NCBI GenBank assembly: GCA_030430845.1 | Contig: JAUIKE010000028.1 | Coordinates: forward strand, 1 to 63,725 | Length of the DNA: 63,725 bases | Source of the DNA: Bacteroidia bacterium | GTDB taxonomy: Bacteria > Bacteroidota > Bacteroidia > Chitinophagales > Saprospiraceae | Direction of reading: 5' to 3' | Shown: positions 33,787 through 42,376 of the stretch, piece by piece | How positions within the stretch are numbered: the stretch's first letter is position 1 | Layout: each line of letters starts with the position of its first letter | Notes under the pieces: model-generated | Told to the model about the DNA's origin: nothing | The model's input: the letters and a program-made list of their open reading frames with translations, nothing else | The model's database searches: none | Program-made: the position numbers and the translations under genes

Positions 33787-34266
33787 ATGAAAAAAATCAT
33801 CTTCATCATGGGGGTAAGCGGCTCGGGCAAAACTTCCGTCGGTCGTTTACTAGCGCAAGACTTATCTGTTCTATTCATAGATGCGGATGACCATCATCCT
33901 CCGTCGAATATTGAAAAAATGAGCCAGGGAATTCCTCTGACTGATACGGACCGGGAGCCCTGGCTCGACACCTTAAATAAAATAGCTCAGGAGCACATCC
34001 ATTCGGGATGTGTGATAGCCTGCTCCGCTTTGAAGGAGGTTTATAGGCAGCGGTTATCCGCCTTCATTGAATCGGAAGTACGCTGGGTTTACCTCAAAGG
34101 GACTTATGAGCAGATATACGAAAGGATGCAACAAAGGCAAGATCATTTCATGGGCGCCCGGATGCTGAAGTCGCAGTTTGAAGCCCTTGAAGAGCCGGAA
34201 AACGTACTCACGATGGACATTGCGGATCCGCCGCAGGTAATTGTTCAGAAAATAAAACTATCATGA
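33787..34266 (+). CDS. gntK: Gluconokinase-like sugar acid kinase
   Basis: 159 residues from the ATG at 33787. P-loop GVSGSGKTSVGRLLA at residues 9-16, DADDHHPPSNIEKM (the gluconate-binding region), and ACSALKEVYRQRL are the family hallmarks. It phosphorylates gluconate to 6-phosphogluconate in known members. Gluconate is not an intermediate of alginate breakdown, so a related sugar acid may be the substrate, or the locus handles more than alginate. Overlaps the following KDG kinase by 4 nt. Confidence 0.9.
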   Translation: MKKIIFIMGVSGSGKTSVGRLLAQDLSVLFIDADDHHPPSNIEKMSQGIPLTDTDREPWLDTLNKIAQEHIHSGCVIACSALKEVYRQRLSAFIESEVRWVYLKGTYEQIYERMQQRQDHFMGARMLKSQFEALEEPENVLTMDIADPPQVIVQKIKLS

Positions 34267-35267
34267 ATAAAAAACTGATCACATTCGGAGAAGTAATGAT
34301 GCGCCTGTCCCCTCCGGGCTATTCAAAATTTTCGCAAGCCACATCTTTCGAGCTGGTTTATGGAGGAGGTGAGGCGAATGTGGCCATTTCGTGCGCCTAT
34401 CTGGGCATGAAAGCTGCCCATGTGACCCGTTTTCCGGATAATGCCCTCGGAAAAGCCGCTACTCAATTTTTGCGCAAGCATTGGTTGAGCACCGAGCATG
34501 TTTTTTATGGCGGAAATATGTTGGGTAAGTATTTTCTGGAAAAAGGGGCCGTACACAGGCCCAGTGAAGTCATTTATGAAAGAGAAGGCTCTTCTTTTTC
34601 CCTAATTGAACCCTCCATGGTCGATTGGGGGCAGATCCTCCAAGATGCAGATTGGTTTCACTGGACCGGTATCACCCCAGCCATTTCCGAAGGAGCCGCG
34701 ATGTGTTGTCTGGATGCCATAAAAACGGCGAACAAAATGGGGATAACGGTTTCGGGGGATATTAATTCGCGCAAAAACATGTGGAAGTATGGGAAAAGCA
34801 TGCAGGAGGTAATGCCGGACTTAGTGAAAAACACAGATGTGGTGATCACCAGCAGCCGAGGAATCCGCGAAATGTTCGAGCTAGGCGAAGAGGGTGGGAA
34901 ATTTCAACTTGCAGCTAAAGCCCTCATGGGCGCTTTCCCCCGAATAAAAAAAGTAGTGGGAAAAACCCGGAAGTCTATAAGCGCTTCACATCAACAAATA
35001 CAGGGTAAAATGTGGAATGGACAAGCGTATATAAAAACCGAAATGCTGGACATTACCCATGTCATAGATCGGGTAGGCACCGGAGATGCCTTCGCTTCCG
35101 GTTTGATCTACGGCTTATTATATTACGAGGAGGACCTGGAAGCCTTAAGATTTGCTTCTGCTGCCTGTGCACTCAAGCATACCGTTCCGGGGGATGTCAA
35201 TATGGTGTCTTTGGATAATGTACTGAGTTTAATGGAAGGGGATACTTCCGGTAAGCTTAGAAGATAG
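34263..35267 (+). CDS. kdgK: PfkB-family 2-keto-3-deoxygluconate kinase, divergent copy
   Basis: 334 residues. The sugar-binding N-terminus (VYGGGEANVAISCAYLGMKA), FHWTGITPAISEGA and the catalytic IDRVGTGDAFASGLIYG are present. Compared with the paralogue at 35310 several otherwise conserved positions differ: DINSRKNMW instead of DLNYRKKLW, VITSSRGIREMFE instead of ILGNEEDAEKHFG, and VGKTRKSISASH instead of TTLRGSISASH. It may have altered specificity or reduced activity. Last gene of the rightward operon, translationally coupled to gntK. Confidence 0.88.
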   Translation: MNKKLITFGEVMMRLSPPGYSKFSQATSFELVYGGGEANVAISCAYLGMKAAHVTRFPDNALGKAATQFLRKHWLSTEHVFYGGNMLGKYFLEKGAVHRPSEVIYEREGSSFSLIEPSMVDWGQILQDADWFHWTGITPAISEGAAMCCLDAIKTANKMGITVSGDINSRKNMWKYGKSMQEVMPDLVKNTDVVITSSRGIREMFELGEEGGKFQLAAKALMGAFPRIKKVVGKTRKSISASHQQIQGKMWNGQAYIKTEMLDITHVIDRVGTGDAFASGLIYGLLYYEEDLEALRFASAACALKHTVPGDVNMVSLDNVLSLMEGDTSGKLRR

Positions 35268-35269
35268 TG

Positions 35270-35302
35270 TTTGAATCGAAGGCATTCTGCCTTCGATTCA
35301 AA
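35270..35302. terminator. Bidirectional hairpin between converging KDG kinase genes
   Basis: Arms TTTGAATCGAAGGCA and TGCCTTCGATTCAAA with loop TTC. It starts 3 nt after the stop of the rightward operon and ends 8 nt before the stop of the leftward kinase, so it can terminate both. Confidence 0.75.
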
Positions 35303-35309
35303 TAAAAGA

Positions 35310-36347
35310 TCATCTACTGACTCTGCCGCTGGCGTCTCCGCCCATCAGCTGTTTCACTTCGTCAACAGTGGCTAAATTGGCATCGCCATAAATAGTATGC
35401 TTCAGGCAGGAAGCTGCGACGGCGAAATTTAAAGCTTTTTGATCGTCGCCAGGAAAGGCCATCAAGCCATAAATTAAACCTCCCATAAAACTATCTCCAC
35501 CCCCAACCCGGTCAACGATGTGGGTGATTTGATAAGTGGGAGCTTCAAAAAACTCTTTACCATCATACAGTACGCCCGACCAGGTGTTGTGAGAAGCGCT
35601 GATAGAGCCTCGCAAGGTAGTGATCACTTTTTTAGCTCTTGGGAAGCGCTCCATCAATTGCTTCATGACCGACTGATAGGCGGAAGCATCAACGGAATGC
35701 CCGTGCGTGACATCTACACTTTCGGGATGCAGGCCAAAATGCTTTTCGGCATCTTCTTCATTTCCGAGGATGACGTCACATCCTTCTACCAGGGCCGGCA
35801 TGATTTCACCGGGTTCTTTGCCGTAATTCCAAAGCTTTTTACGGTAATTGAGGTCTGTAGATACCGTAACTCCCATTTTGTTAGCGGTTTGAATAGCTTC
35901 CAGACAAGCATTCGCGGCTCCCTGTGAAAGGGCCGGTGTGATACCTGTCCAATGAAACCAGTCTGCATCTTTGAAGACTTCTTTCCAGTTGATCATTCCG
36001 GCTTGAATGCTGCACATAGCTGAATGAGCCCGATCATAAACGACCTTACTCCCTCTGCTGACGGCACCTATCTCCAAAAAATAGACTCCGAGGCGTTCGC
36101 CGCCTCGCAGAATGTGTTGGGTGCCCACTCCTCGCTTACGCATTTCCATGAGGGCGCATTCACCGATGTCGTTTTGAGGGAGTCTGGTGACAAACTCTAC
36201 CGGTACTCCGTAATTAGCTAAAGACACGGCCACATTACTTTCTCCACCGCCGTAAACGACGTCAAAAGAGCCGGCCTGAGAAAACCGTTTGTGCCCCGGA
36301 GGCGTCAGGCGAAGCATGATTTCGCCGAAGGTTACTACTTTTTTCAT
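35310..36347 (-). CDS. kdgK: 2-keto-3-deoxygluconate (KDG) kinase, PfkB family
   Basis: 345 residues. FGEIMLRLTPPGHKRFSQAG, VYGGGESNVAVSLANYGV, GNEEDAEKHFG, TTLRGSISASHNTW and DRVGGGDSFMGGLIYGL are all canonical KDG kinase elements; the Asp of GGGD is the catalytic base. It makes KDPG for the aldolase at 30653. Last gene of the leftward PL17-KdgF-MFS-SDR-SDR-kinase series. About 50% identical by eye to the kinase at 34263, and the better conserved of the two. Confidence 0.93.
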   Translation of the reverse strand: MKKVVTFGEIMLRLTPPGHKRFSQAGSFDVVYGGGESNVAVSLANYGVPVEFVTRLPQNDIGECALMEMRKRGVGTQHILRGGERLGVYFLEIGAVSRGSKVVYDRAHSAMCSIQAGMINWKEVFKDADWFHWTGITPALSQGAANACLEAIQTANKMGVTVSTDLNYRKKLWNYGKEPGEIMPALVEGCDVILGNEEDAEKHFGLHPESVDVTHGHSVDASAYQSVMKQLMERFPRAKKVITTLRGSISASHNTWSGVLYDGKEFFEAPTYQITHIVDRVGGGDSFMGGLIYGLMAFPGDDQKALNFAVAASCLKHTIYGDANLATVDEVKQLMGGDASGRVSR

Positions 36348-36373
36348 GTTTTTCGTTTTGCATGATTCCCAAG

Positions 36374-36460
36374 GTTGAAACCCTAATGGCCTAGGATTTC
36401 ACCCCAAATGGCTTAGGTTTTCAACCCTAATGGCCTAGGTTTTCAACCTTAATGGCGGGG
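36374..36460. repeat. Four tandem 22-bp repeats
   Basis: Units of 22 bp (best copy TTTTCAACCCTAATGGCCTA plus GG at 36418-36439) repeat four times with a few differences, immediately before the composite hairpin element at 36457. They lie between the KDG kinase start and the SDR end, where a short gap would be expected. Non-coding. Too short and without spacers, so not a CRISPR. Confidence 0.8.
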
Positions 36461-36553
36461 TTGTGTAAAAACTCGTTCCTCGTTTTCACCCACCCCCGAA
36501 AATTTTGTTTAGGAGGTTGTGTAAAAAGGCCGAAGGACTTTTTACACAACCCC
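36457..36553 (+). repeat. Composite hairpin element, copy 1 (97 bp, short form)
   Basis: Bounded by perfect 15-bp terminal inverted repeats GGGGTTGTGTAAAAA (36457-36471) and TTTTTACACAACCCC (36539-36553). Inside are two hairpins, one with loop around CTCGTTCCTCG and one around GCCGAAGGAC. The reverse complement matches the ends of copy 3 at 63600. It lacks the central hairpin found in copies 2 and 3. Confidence 0.8.
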
Positions 36554-36557
36554 GTTA

Positions 36558-37313
36558 TTAGGAAAAGGCTAAACCGCCATTAATATCAAAATTAGCTCCA
36601 TTTACGAAGGAACTTTGCTCAGATGCGAGATAGACGACTAAGTCTGCCACTTCTTCGGCAGCACCTTCTCTTCTCAAAGGCGTTTTAGCAGCCACCATTT
36701 TTCGAACCTCATCTGTGGTGAAATCGTCGTGGAACTTCGTGCCGATCAGGCCTGGGCAAACTGCATTGACTCTGATACCCTTAGGGCCGAGTTCTTTTGA
36801 CATAGATCTTGTAAAGGTAGTCACCGCTCCTTTCGAAGAAGCATACAGGGAAGATCCGCCACCCCCGCCGTCTCTAGCTGCCTGAGAAGAGAGGTTGATG
36901 ATGGAGGCTCCTTTGCCCATAAGAGGTTCAAATGCCTGCATGACGAAAACGGTCGCTTTAAAGTTGACATTCATGACTAAGTCATAAAAGGACTCGTCCA
37001 GCTCTTGTAAAGTTTTTCGAGCAAAAAGGCCGCCTGCATTATTTACAAGAATATCAACTTTTTCACCGAAAGCCTCTACTGTTTTGTCCTTCATATGCTG
37101 GATGTCCTTTAAATTGGATACATCTGCCTGGACGGCAATGGCTTCGCCTCCAAAGGCTTTTATCTCGCTAAGTGTTTCCTGGGCTCCGGCTTCAGAACTA
37201 TAATAATTCACGACCACTTTAGCTCCTTCTTTTGCCAGGCCTACGGAAATAGCTCTTCCGATGTCTCTTGAACCGCCGGTTACTACCGCTACTTTTCCTT
37301 TAAGTTTACTCAT
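36558..37313 (-). CDS. SDR-family oxidoreductase (candidate DEH reductase)
   Basis: 251 residues, classical short-chain dehydrogenase. TGGSRDIGRAISVGLA is the NAD(P) loop, LVNNAGGLF the NNAG motif, the catalytic Ser lies in INLSSQAARDG and the Tyr/Lys in YASSKGA. In alginate pathways an SDR reduces 4-deoxy-L-erythro-5-hexoseulose uronate (DEH) to KDG; this gene lies directly before the KDG kinase, so DEH reductase is the likely role. Which of the two SDRs does it, or whether they differ in NADH/NADPH use, cannot be told. Preceded by the second SDR 59 nt away. Confidence 0.85.
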   Translation of the reverse strand: MSKLKGKVAVVTGGSRDIGRAISVGLAKEGAKVVVNYYSSEAGAQETLSEIKAFGGEAIAVQADVSNLKDIQHMKDKTVEAFGEKVDILVNNAGGLFARKTLQELDESFYDLVMNVNFKATVFVMQAFEPLMGKGASIINLSSQAARDGGGGGSSLYASSKGAVTTFTRSMSKELGPKGIRVNAVCPGLIGTKFHDDFTTDEVRKMVAAKTPLRREGAAEEVADLVVYLASEQSSFVNGANFDINGGLAFS

Positions 37314-37337
37314 GTTTTTCTTTTAATAGTTGTTAAT

Positions 37338-37370
37338 ATATATCCAGGCTGTGACACAACCTGGATATAT
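37338..37370 (-). other. Hairpin between the two SDR genes
   Basis: Arms ATATATCCAGG and CCTGGATATAT with an 11-nt loop. It sits in the 59-nt gap just after the stop codon of the upstream SDR (37373, minus strand) and may trim or stabilise the mRNA. Confidence 0.5.
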
Positions 37371-37372
37371 TA

Positions 37373-38131
37373 TTATATTCCGAGCGCCTGCCCGCCACCG
37401 ATCTGGATGGTTTCTGCTGTAATGAAGCAGGCATCACTACTAGCCAGAAAGGCGACAACGCCGGCTACATCTTCAGGTTGGCCCAACCGTCCCAGTAAAA
37501 TATTATTCGCCCAGGAAGCAAAAACTTCTGGCTTTGTAGACTTAATTTGTTGATGGAACGGTGTGTCAATGGTACCTGGAGATACTGCATTGACCCTAAT
37601 ACCATATTCGGCTAGATCTTTGGCTAAGGCTCTTGTAATGGTATGCACGCCGGCTTTGGAGGTACCGTAAATCCCGGCACCAGGGCCACCTGCATTCCAT
37701 GCCGCATTGGATGTATAATTGATTATGGTAGGGTGATCTCCTTTCTTAAGGAAAGGGATCGCGGCTCTGGACGCGAAAAATACAGAATCTAAGTTTAATG
37801 CCATTACAAATCTGTAAAAATCTGTTGTCATTTCTTCAAAACGAGACCTGCCGCCTAATCCACCGGCATTATTTACAAGCACATCAATTTTTCCGTATTT
37901 CTCGCCGATTTTGGTGATGTTTTCGGTGACCTGGTCTTCTTTTGTAACATCGAAGCCATAATACTCTGCTTCAATCCCTTCTGCAGTCAGTTCTTCCACT
38001 CTTTTGGCGCCTTGTTCATCTTCGATGCCGTTCAAAATGACTGTAAATCCGTCTTTCCCTAATCTTTTTGCTACTGCAAAGCCAATACCACCTGTGGCTC
38101 CAGTTATGATTGCTACTTTTTTATCGCTCAT
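37373..38131 (-). CDS. SDR-family oxidoreductase, second copy (candidate DEH reductase)
   Basis: 252 residues. TGATGGIGFAVAKRLG is the cofactor loop, VNNAGGLGG the NNAG motif, INYTSNAAWNAGG carries the catalytic Ser and YGTSKAG the Tyr and Lys. The end IQIGGGQALGI is typical of the family. It is only distantly similar to the SDR at 36558, so the pair did not arise by recent duplication. Between the MFS transporter and the other SDR in the same leftward operon; reduction of DEH or an epimeric keto-uronate is inferred. Confidence 0.85.
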   Translation of the reverse strand: MSDKKVAIITGATGGIGFAVAKRLGKDGFTVILNGIEDEQGAKRVEELTAEGIEAEYYGFDVTKEDQVTENITKIGEKYGKIDVLVNNAGGLGGRSRFEEMTTDFYRFVMALNLDSVFFASRAAIPFLKKGDHPTIINYTSNAAWNAGGPGAGIYGTSKAGVHTITRALAKDLAEYGIRVNAVSPGTIDTPFHQQIKSTKPEVFASWANNILLGRLGQPEDVAGVVAFLASSDACFITAETIQIGGGQALGI

Positions 38132-38183
38132 TATAATTTCTTTTTAATCGTTATAATTTCTTTTTTAAAATGTATAAATACCT

Positions 38184-39485
38184 CTAATTGGGTTTTAACG
38201 GCTCAATTTTCGGACACAAAACCCATATACTCACCATGGCTATGACTGCCAGTGTGGCTCCAATGACGAAGGCCGGCGTATAATTACCGCCGGAGGTTAA
38301 CCATGGAACCAGGTAGGTAAGCCCGGCTACTGCTAATTTGGCGCCCATACCGGAAAAACCTGCGAGTGTTCCCACTGTTTTTCCGCCAAATAGATCACTT
38401 GGAAGTGTTTGTACGTTCCCGATAGCCGTCTGGAACCCGAATAATATCACAGCCATAATAAGCACTGCGGTCACCGGGCCACCCGGACTGGCCATTGCCA
38501 GCAGGGACGGGAGCATAATTAAACAACCCAGGGTGATGACAAATTTCCTTGTCCGGTTAATGGACCAGCCGCTTTTGATCCTGTTTTGTGCTAATAAGCC
38601 ACCAAACCAGGCTCCAAGCATGGCTCCTACATAAGGAACCCAGCCGTATATACCGATGGTTTTGACATCCATGCCATACACTTCGGACAGGTAAATGGGG
38701 ATCCAGAATACGAACAGCCACCAAATAGGGTCAATCACGGCGGAGGCGATGATAACGCCCCAGCTTTCTTTGTGAGAAAGCATTTTAATGGTAGAGGGGT
38801 TATATCCCTCATCAAAGCTGCCGTCCTCATCCAAATCCTGGTTTTTTTGGCCGCTTAAAATATAGTCGCGTTCTTCTACCGTTAGCCAGGGATGTGATTT
38901 AGGAGGCGCTTTGACCAATACGATCCAGGGGATCAGCCATAATAATCCAACCAAACCCACTATGATAAATATGTATTGCCAACTGAAATAAATGGTCAGG
39001 AAGGCAATCAGAGGAATGGAGATAATACCACCGATGGCAGCCCCCGAGTTGAACAAGCCCTGGGCAAAAGCCCTTTCTTTTGTCGGGAACCATTCGGCAT
39101 TAGCTTTAGTGGCACCAGGCCAGGCCCCTGCTTCCGCGACACCAAGAATGCCTCGGAAAATACTAAAGCTTAATAATCCTTGAGCCAAAGCATGCAAGGC
39201 CGTTGCAACAGACCAAACGCCAATGGAAAGCACGAAACCAAGCCTGGTCCCTATCCAATCAAATATTTTTCCAAAAATAGCCTGCCCGAAGGCATAGGAA
39301 AAGACAAACACAATGGATATAAAGGCATATATTTCCTTACGTTGGTCATCCGATTTATCGGGATAAAGGTCAACAGCAATGTCAGGCCAAAGCACACTGA
39401 GCGATTGCCGATCAATATAATTGATCACAGTCGCTAAGGCTATCAGACCTATTATCCACCATCTTAAACCCTTTAACTTTTTCAT
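38184..39485 (-). CDS. MFS hexuronate transporter (ExuT-like)
   Basis: 433 residues with 12 predicted membrane helices. The ACS/ExuT subfamily is shown by INYIDRQSLSVLWPDIAVDL at the start, GVAEAGAWPGATKANAEWFP and ERAFAQGLFNSGAAIGGIIS. Related proteins take up galacturonate/glucuronate and, in alginate degraders, unsaturated uronates or DEH across the inner membrane by proton symport. Lies between KdgF and the SDR genes in the leftward operon. Confidence 0.9.
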   Translation of the reverse strand: MKKLKGLRWWIIGLIALATVINYIDRQSLSVLWPDIAVDLYPDKSDDQRKEIYAFISIVFVFSYAFGQAIFGKIFDWIGTRLGFVLSIGVWSVATALHALAQGLLSFSIFRGILGVAEAGAWPGATKANAEWFPTKERAFAQGLFNSGAAIGGIISIPLIAFLTIYFSWQYIFIIVGLVGLLWLIPWIVLVKAPPKSHPWLTVEERDYILSGQKNQDLDEDGSFDEGYNPSTIKMLSHKESWGVIIASAVIDPIWWLFVFWIPIYLSEVYGMDVKTIGIYGWVPYVGAMLGAWFGGLLAQNRIKSGWSINRTRKFVITLGCLIMLPSLLAMASPGGPVTAVLIMAVILFGFQTAIGNVQTLPSDLFGGKTVGTLAGFSGMGAKLAVAGLTYLVPWLTSGGNYTPAFVIGATLAVIAMVSIWVLCPKIEPLKPN

Positions 39486-39546
39486 GTTTTTAATTTTTCA
39501 GCCAGAAAAAGGCTGTGTCCTAATGTATGTTCTAATAAGGGCCGTA

Positions 39547-39897
39547 TTATTCGAGGAAATCCTCTCTGGCCGGACTGAATACGTCAATTAATACACCTGG
39601 TTTTATGCAGGTACATCCATGCATGACATGGGGGGGAATGTAGTAGGAATCTCCTTCCTTAATCGTTTTGACTTCATCGCCGATGGTCATTTCAAATTCA
39701 CCGCTGGCAACATAGGTCACTTGTGAATGATAGTGTTCGTGTAATTGCCCTACACCTCCTGCCTCAAATTTTGCTTTTACTAACATGATTTTATCGTCCG
39801 TTCCGTGGATTTGGCGCTGAATTTTGGGGTCTACTTGTTCCCATGTTTCTTCTGCGTCAAAGAAGAACTCTTTACTCGGTTTAATTGCTTTTGACAT
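39547..39897 (-). CDS. kdgF: KdgF-like cupin, uronate linearisation
   Basis: 116 residues from the ATG at 39897; an in-frame ATG at 39924 would add 9. Single-domain cupin: GQLHEHYHSQVTYVASGEFE gives the two His, Gln and Glu metal ligands, and YYIPPHVMHGCTC the last His. KdgF converts the 4,5-unsaturated monouronate released by exolyases to the open-chain keto form that the SDR reduces. It directly follows PL17, which makes that monomer. Confidence 0.92.
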   Translation of the reverse strand: MSKAIKPSKEFFFDAEETWEQVDPKIQRQIHGTDDKIMLVKAKFEAGGVGQLHEHYHSQVTYVASGEFEMTIGDEVKTIKEGDSYYIPPHVMHGCTCIKPGVLIDVFSPAREDFLE

Positions 39898-39934
39898 ATC
39901 TTCTTGTTTTATTATGTTTATCAATATTCGTTGC

Positions 39935-42199
39935 TTAATTATTATTCATCAACTTGAATGGGCCCTGCCATTTGTAGGTCTTTTCATTCACCCTAATGAC
40001 ATGAGTGGCCTCGGCAGAGGCGTTTTTGTGTGCTAAGGACAAGGTCCAGGTTTTACCTGCTTTATTGTTAAACTGAATCACTGTATAGCTTGCATCATCG
40101 TGTAAAATACTCGCTTTTGCAATGCTGGTAAACGGATGCTCTGCCAGCTCTGATACCGGGTTATAAGATCCGTGAGGTTCGACAATAGAAACAAAAGTGG
40201 CGTTTTTTTTGTCCTTTTTTCTGATGATAAAAGCAGGGTCGTGCCGCAAATTAAAGTCGGGATCATTGGCACCAAGCCGGGCAAAGATCAATTCGTCCTC
40301 AGGCTCCACTACACTCGTCATCGAATAAAATTTGCCATTGGAGAACCAATTGATGTAGGCATGGCCGCTGTCCGTTGTTCCGACGGCTTCTTTCCAAACA
40401 TGCTGATAGCCGTGACCGTCACCGAGTGTATTCAGGCTGGTCAACTCCGCTTCGTACTCAAAATTGGTGAGCAACAAATGCCCCTGAAACCAAACCGGTA
40501 AATCATATTGACTATTCTCAGCCGAAGTTGCCCTGAACACATCTATCAGAATGGGATGGCGAAAATGATCGTCCTTCACCAATATCAGCGTTCGGTGTAG
40601 TTCAGTATCGGGATAAGCATTCCCTGATTTGGCGCTTACGACTTGGACGTCGCCCGCCCCATGAAAATAATACAAGTCCGGATGGTGTTTTTCTCCTATA
40701 CGGATATCGCCATTATAATGTGAGGTTTCATTGATCACCAGGGTATTATGCGCAATGCTTTGCTTGGCCCAGGTATTGTTTTCTTTTAAATAACGGCCGC
40801 CTCCTTTTTGGTCAATATTCACCCAGCGAGCGGCTCCGTAATCCTGCATGACTTCGCCCGTTTCATCGTACAGGGAATAGGATAATTTATCAAAATGCCC
40901 GTGCCCCATGCCCTGAGCGGAATATTTCATCACCAGGCATAATTCATTGTCAGGAGCAGTACTGCTTCTTAAAATAGCGATCCCGCCTTCATCTCCGTCG
41001 GGGCCATCGGTATAAGCGATGGGTTTTTGTCGCATGGGTTGAGCTAATCCGTCAGCTATTCCTTTGGCTACAGCCAAACCGGCTTCGTCCAAAACCACCT
41101 TGCCCTGTTTTTCGGCAATAGATAGCAACATGGGGTCTTTCCCGTAATGGAAGTAAGCCAGGTCAACAGCGGTTATCACTTCCCTGGCATTCCAGGACAT
41201 TCCTTTTTGTGCATCATTGATGGGAAAAAAGAGCCCATTGGCATCTGTTTGGTATAAAAGAGAATAAACCGCTTTTTTTAAGATATTGTCCCGATATTCG
41301 AGAATGCCTAATTCCGGTTTGTTATTCGCCAGAGCTTTGGCAAACTGTAAGAAAGGGAAAATGGCGTACCGTAGGTAATACGGTCCTTCGGTAAAGTAAC
41401 CGTCAGGCGAAAAAGAACCATCCAACTGGGCCAGGAAGCCCGCTTTGGTTTGGCCGTCCGGTCGAATAAGCCCGCCGTCATTATCTCTTTCGTTTTTTTG
41501 GTTGCTGTCTAACGCCAGTCCGTACAAGGCCCTGTCGATCAATTCTTTGTCATTCATCACTAAGCCGATCATCCCTACTGCGGCATTGCCCCAGGTACTG
41601 TGATTGTGAATTCGGTTGAAGAAGCGAGGGTTTTCGACGGATAAAAAATCGGCATAGGGGCGAAAGAGGTCTTCTTCCAAAATCTTTCGCTCCTTTTCGC
41701 TTAAAAAATCATAGATACAATCGTATGCCTGGCTGGTATAAACGAGCCAGTTGGCGTCGTTGAGGCATTGCCAGAAGATCTTACCGGTGGCGTAGGAGCG
41801 GTCGGTCGGGTGTATGGGGAGGGTAGGATACATGCCTGCATACTTCAACAACATATCCCGAACGTAAACTGCATATTTTTCCTGTTCAGTTATTTGATAC
41901 AAAACCCCGGCTTTTTGCATCATGAACCAATTTCTTTTGTGGCGTTCGTGGGTATAACCGCCTGCCATGTCCTTAGGAATAGGTACCTCTATGGGCAGGG
42001 CTATCTCTTTATCTACTTCTGCTATGGTTTGTGCCAATACCTGATCGAATAAGGGGGCTTTGCCTAATGAAGCTTTGATGTTTTTCACGCCCTGCCGGGT
42101 CAGGATCAAATTAGGGTGATCCTGGCCAAATACGGGTAAGGAAAGGACCAGTAGGAGGGCGGTACAGAGGTAAATAATTTTGTTGGTGATAATTTTCAA
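39935..42199 (-). CDS. PL17-family oligoalginate lyase
   Basis: 754 residues with a signal peptide ending LPVFGQ. PL17 features: MAGGYTHERHKRNWFMMQKA, the active-site FNRIHNHSTWGNAAVGMIGL (Asn and His), DGYFTEGPYYLRYA (Tyr), and GHGHFDKLSYSLYDETGEVM with RYLKENNTWAKQSIAHNTLV in the C-terminal beta domain. Acts exolytically on alginate oligomers to give unsaturated monouronate. Probably periplasmic. The first gene after the SusC/SusD pair; a duplicated 92-bp element lies just upstream. Confidence 0.94.
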   Translation of the reverse strand: MKIITNKIIYLCTALLLVLSLPVFGQDHPNLILTRQGVKNIKASLGKAPLFDQVLAQTIAEVDKEIALPIEVPIPKDMAGGYTHERHKRNWFMMQKAGVLYQITEQEKYAVYVRDMLLKYAGMYPTLPIHPTDRSYATGKIFWQCLNDANWLVYTSQAYDCIYDFLSEKERKILEEDLFRPYADFLSVENPRFFNRIHNHSTWGNAAVGMIGLVMNDKELIDRALYGLALDSNQKNERDNDGGLIRPDGQTKAGFLAQLDGSFSPDGYFTEGPYYLRYAIFPFLQFAKALANNKPELGILEYRDNILKKAVYSLLYQTDANGLFFPINDAQKGMSWNAREVITAVDLAYFHYGKDPMLLSIAEKQGKVVLDEAGLAVAKGIADGLAQPMRQKPIAYTDGPDGDEGGIAILRSSTAPDNELCLVMKYSAQGMGHGHFDKLSYSLYDETGEVMQDYGAARWVNIDQKGGGRYLKENNTWAKQSIAHNTLVINETSHYNGDIRIGEKHHPDLYYFHGAGDVQVVSAKSGNAYPDTELHRTLILVKDDHFRHPILIDVFRATSAENSQYDLPVWFQGHLLLTNFEYEAELTSLNTLGDGHGYQHVWKEAVGTTDSGHAYINWFSNGKFYSMTSVVEPEDELIFARLGANDPDFNLRHDPAFIIRKKDKKNATFVSIVEPHGSYNPVSELAEHPFTSIAKASILHDDASYTVIQFNNKAGKTWTLSLAHKNASAEATHVIRVNEKTYKWQGPFKLMNNN

Positions 42200-42263
42200 A
42201 GCTTTTTATTTAAAGGTCAAATTGTTGGTTTCATCAGTCGGACAGGGCTATTTTTATTGTGAA

Positions 42264-42355
42264 AGTTAAAGGGGCAGGCGCTCGGTCTTAAGTGATAAAA
42301 GAATAAGCACCTGCTCAGCCCTAACCAAATTGTAATAATGTATGAAACTTAGCTT
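42264..42355 (-). repeat. Duplicated 92-bp structured element, copy A (after susD)
   Basis: Same length as 47766-47857 and nearly identical over the right-hand 45 bp (CACCTGCTCAGCCCTAACCA and onward to AGCTT). On the minus strand the left part folds to a hairpin with GCAGGTGC pairing GCGCCTGC. Begins about 20 nt after the susD stop on the minus strand, so it is a candidate 3'-UTR/terminator. Confidence 0.75.
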
Positions 42356-42376
42356 TTGCCGGAGGCTGTAAAACGA

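Noticed and set aside
36374..36460. Possible short CRISPR array
   Set aside because: The 22-bp units are directly abutting with no spacers and no cas genes are present.
38132..38183. Near-duplicate TTATAATTTCTTTTTAA units upstream of the SDR at 37373
   Set aside because: Only two short A/T-rich copies; too little to separate from low-complexity sequence.
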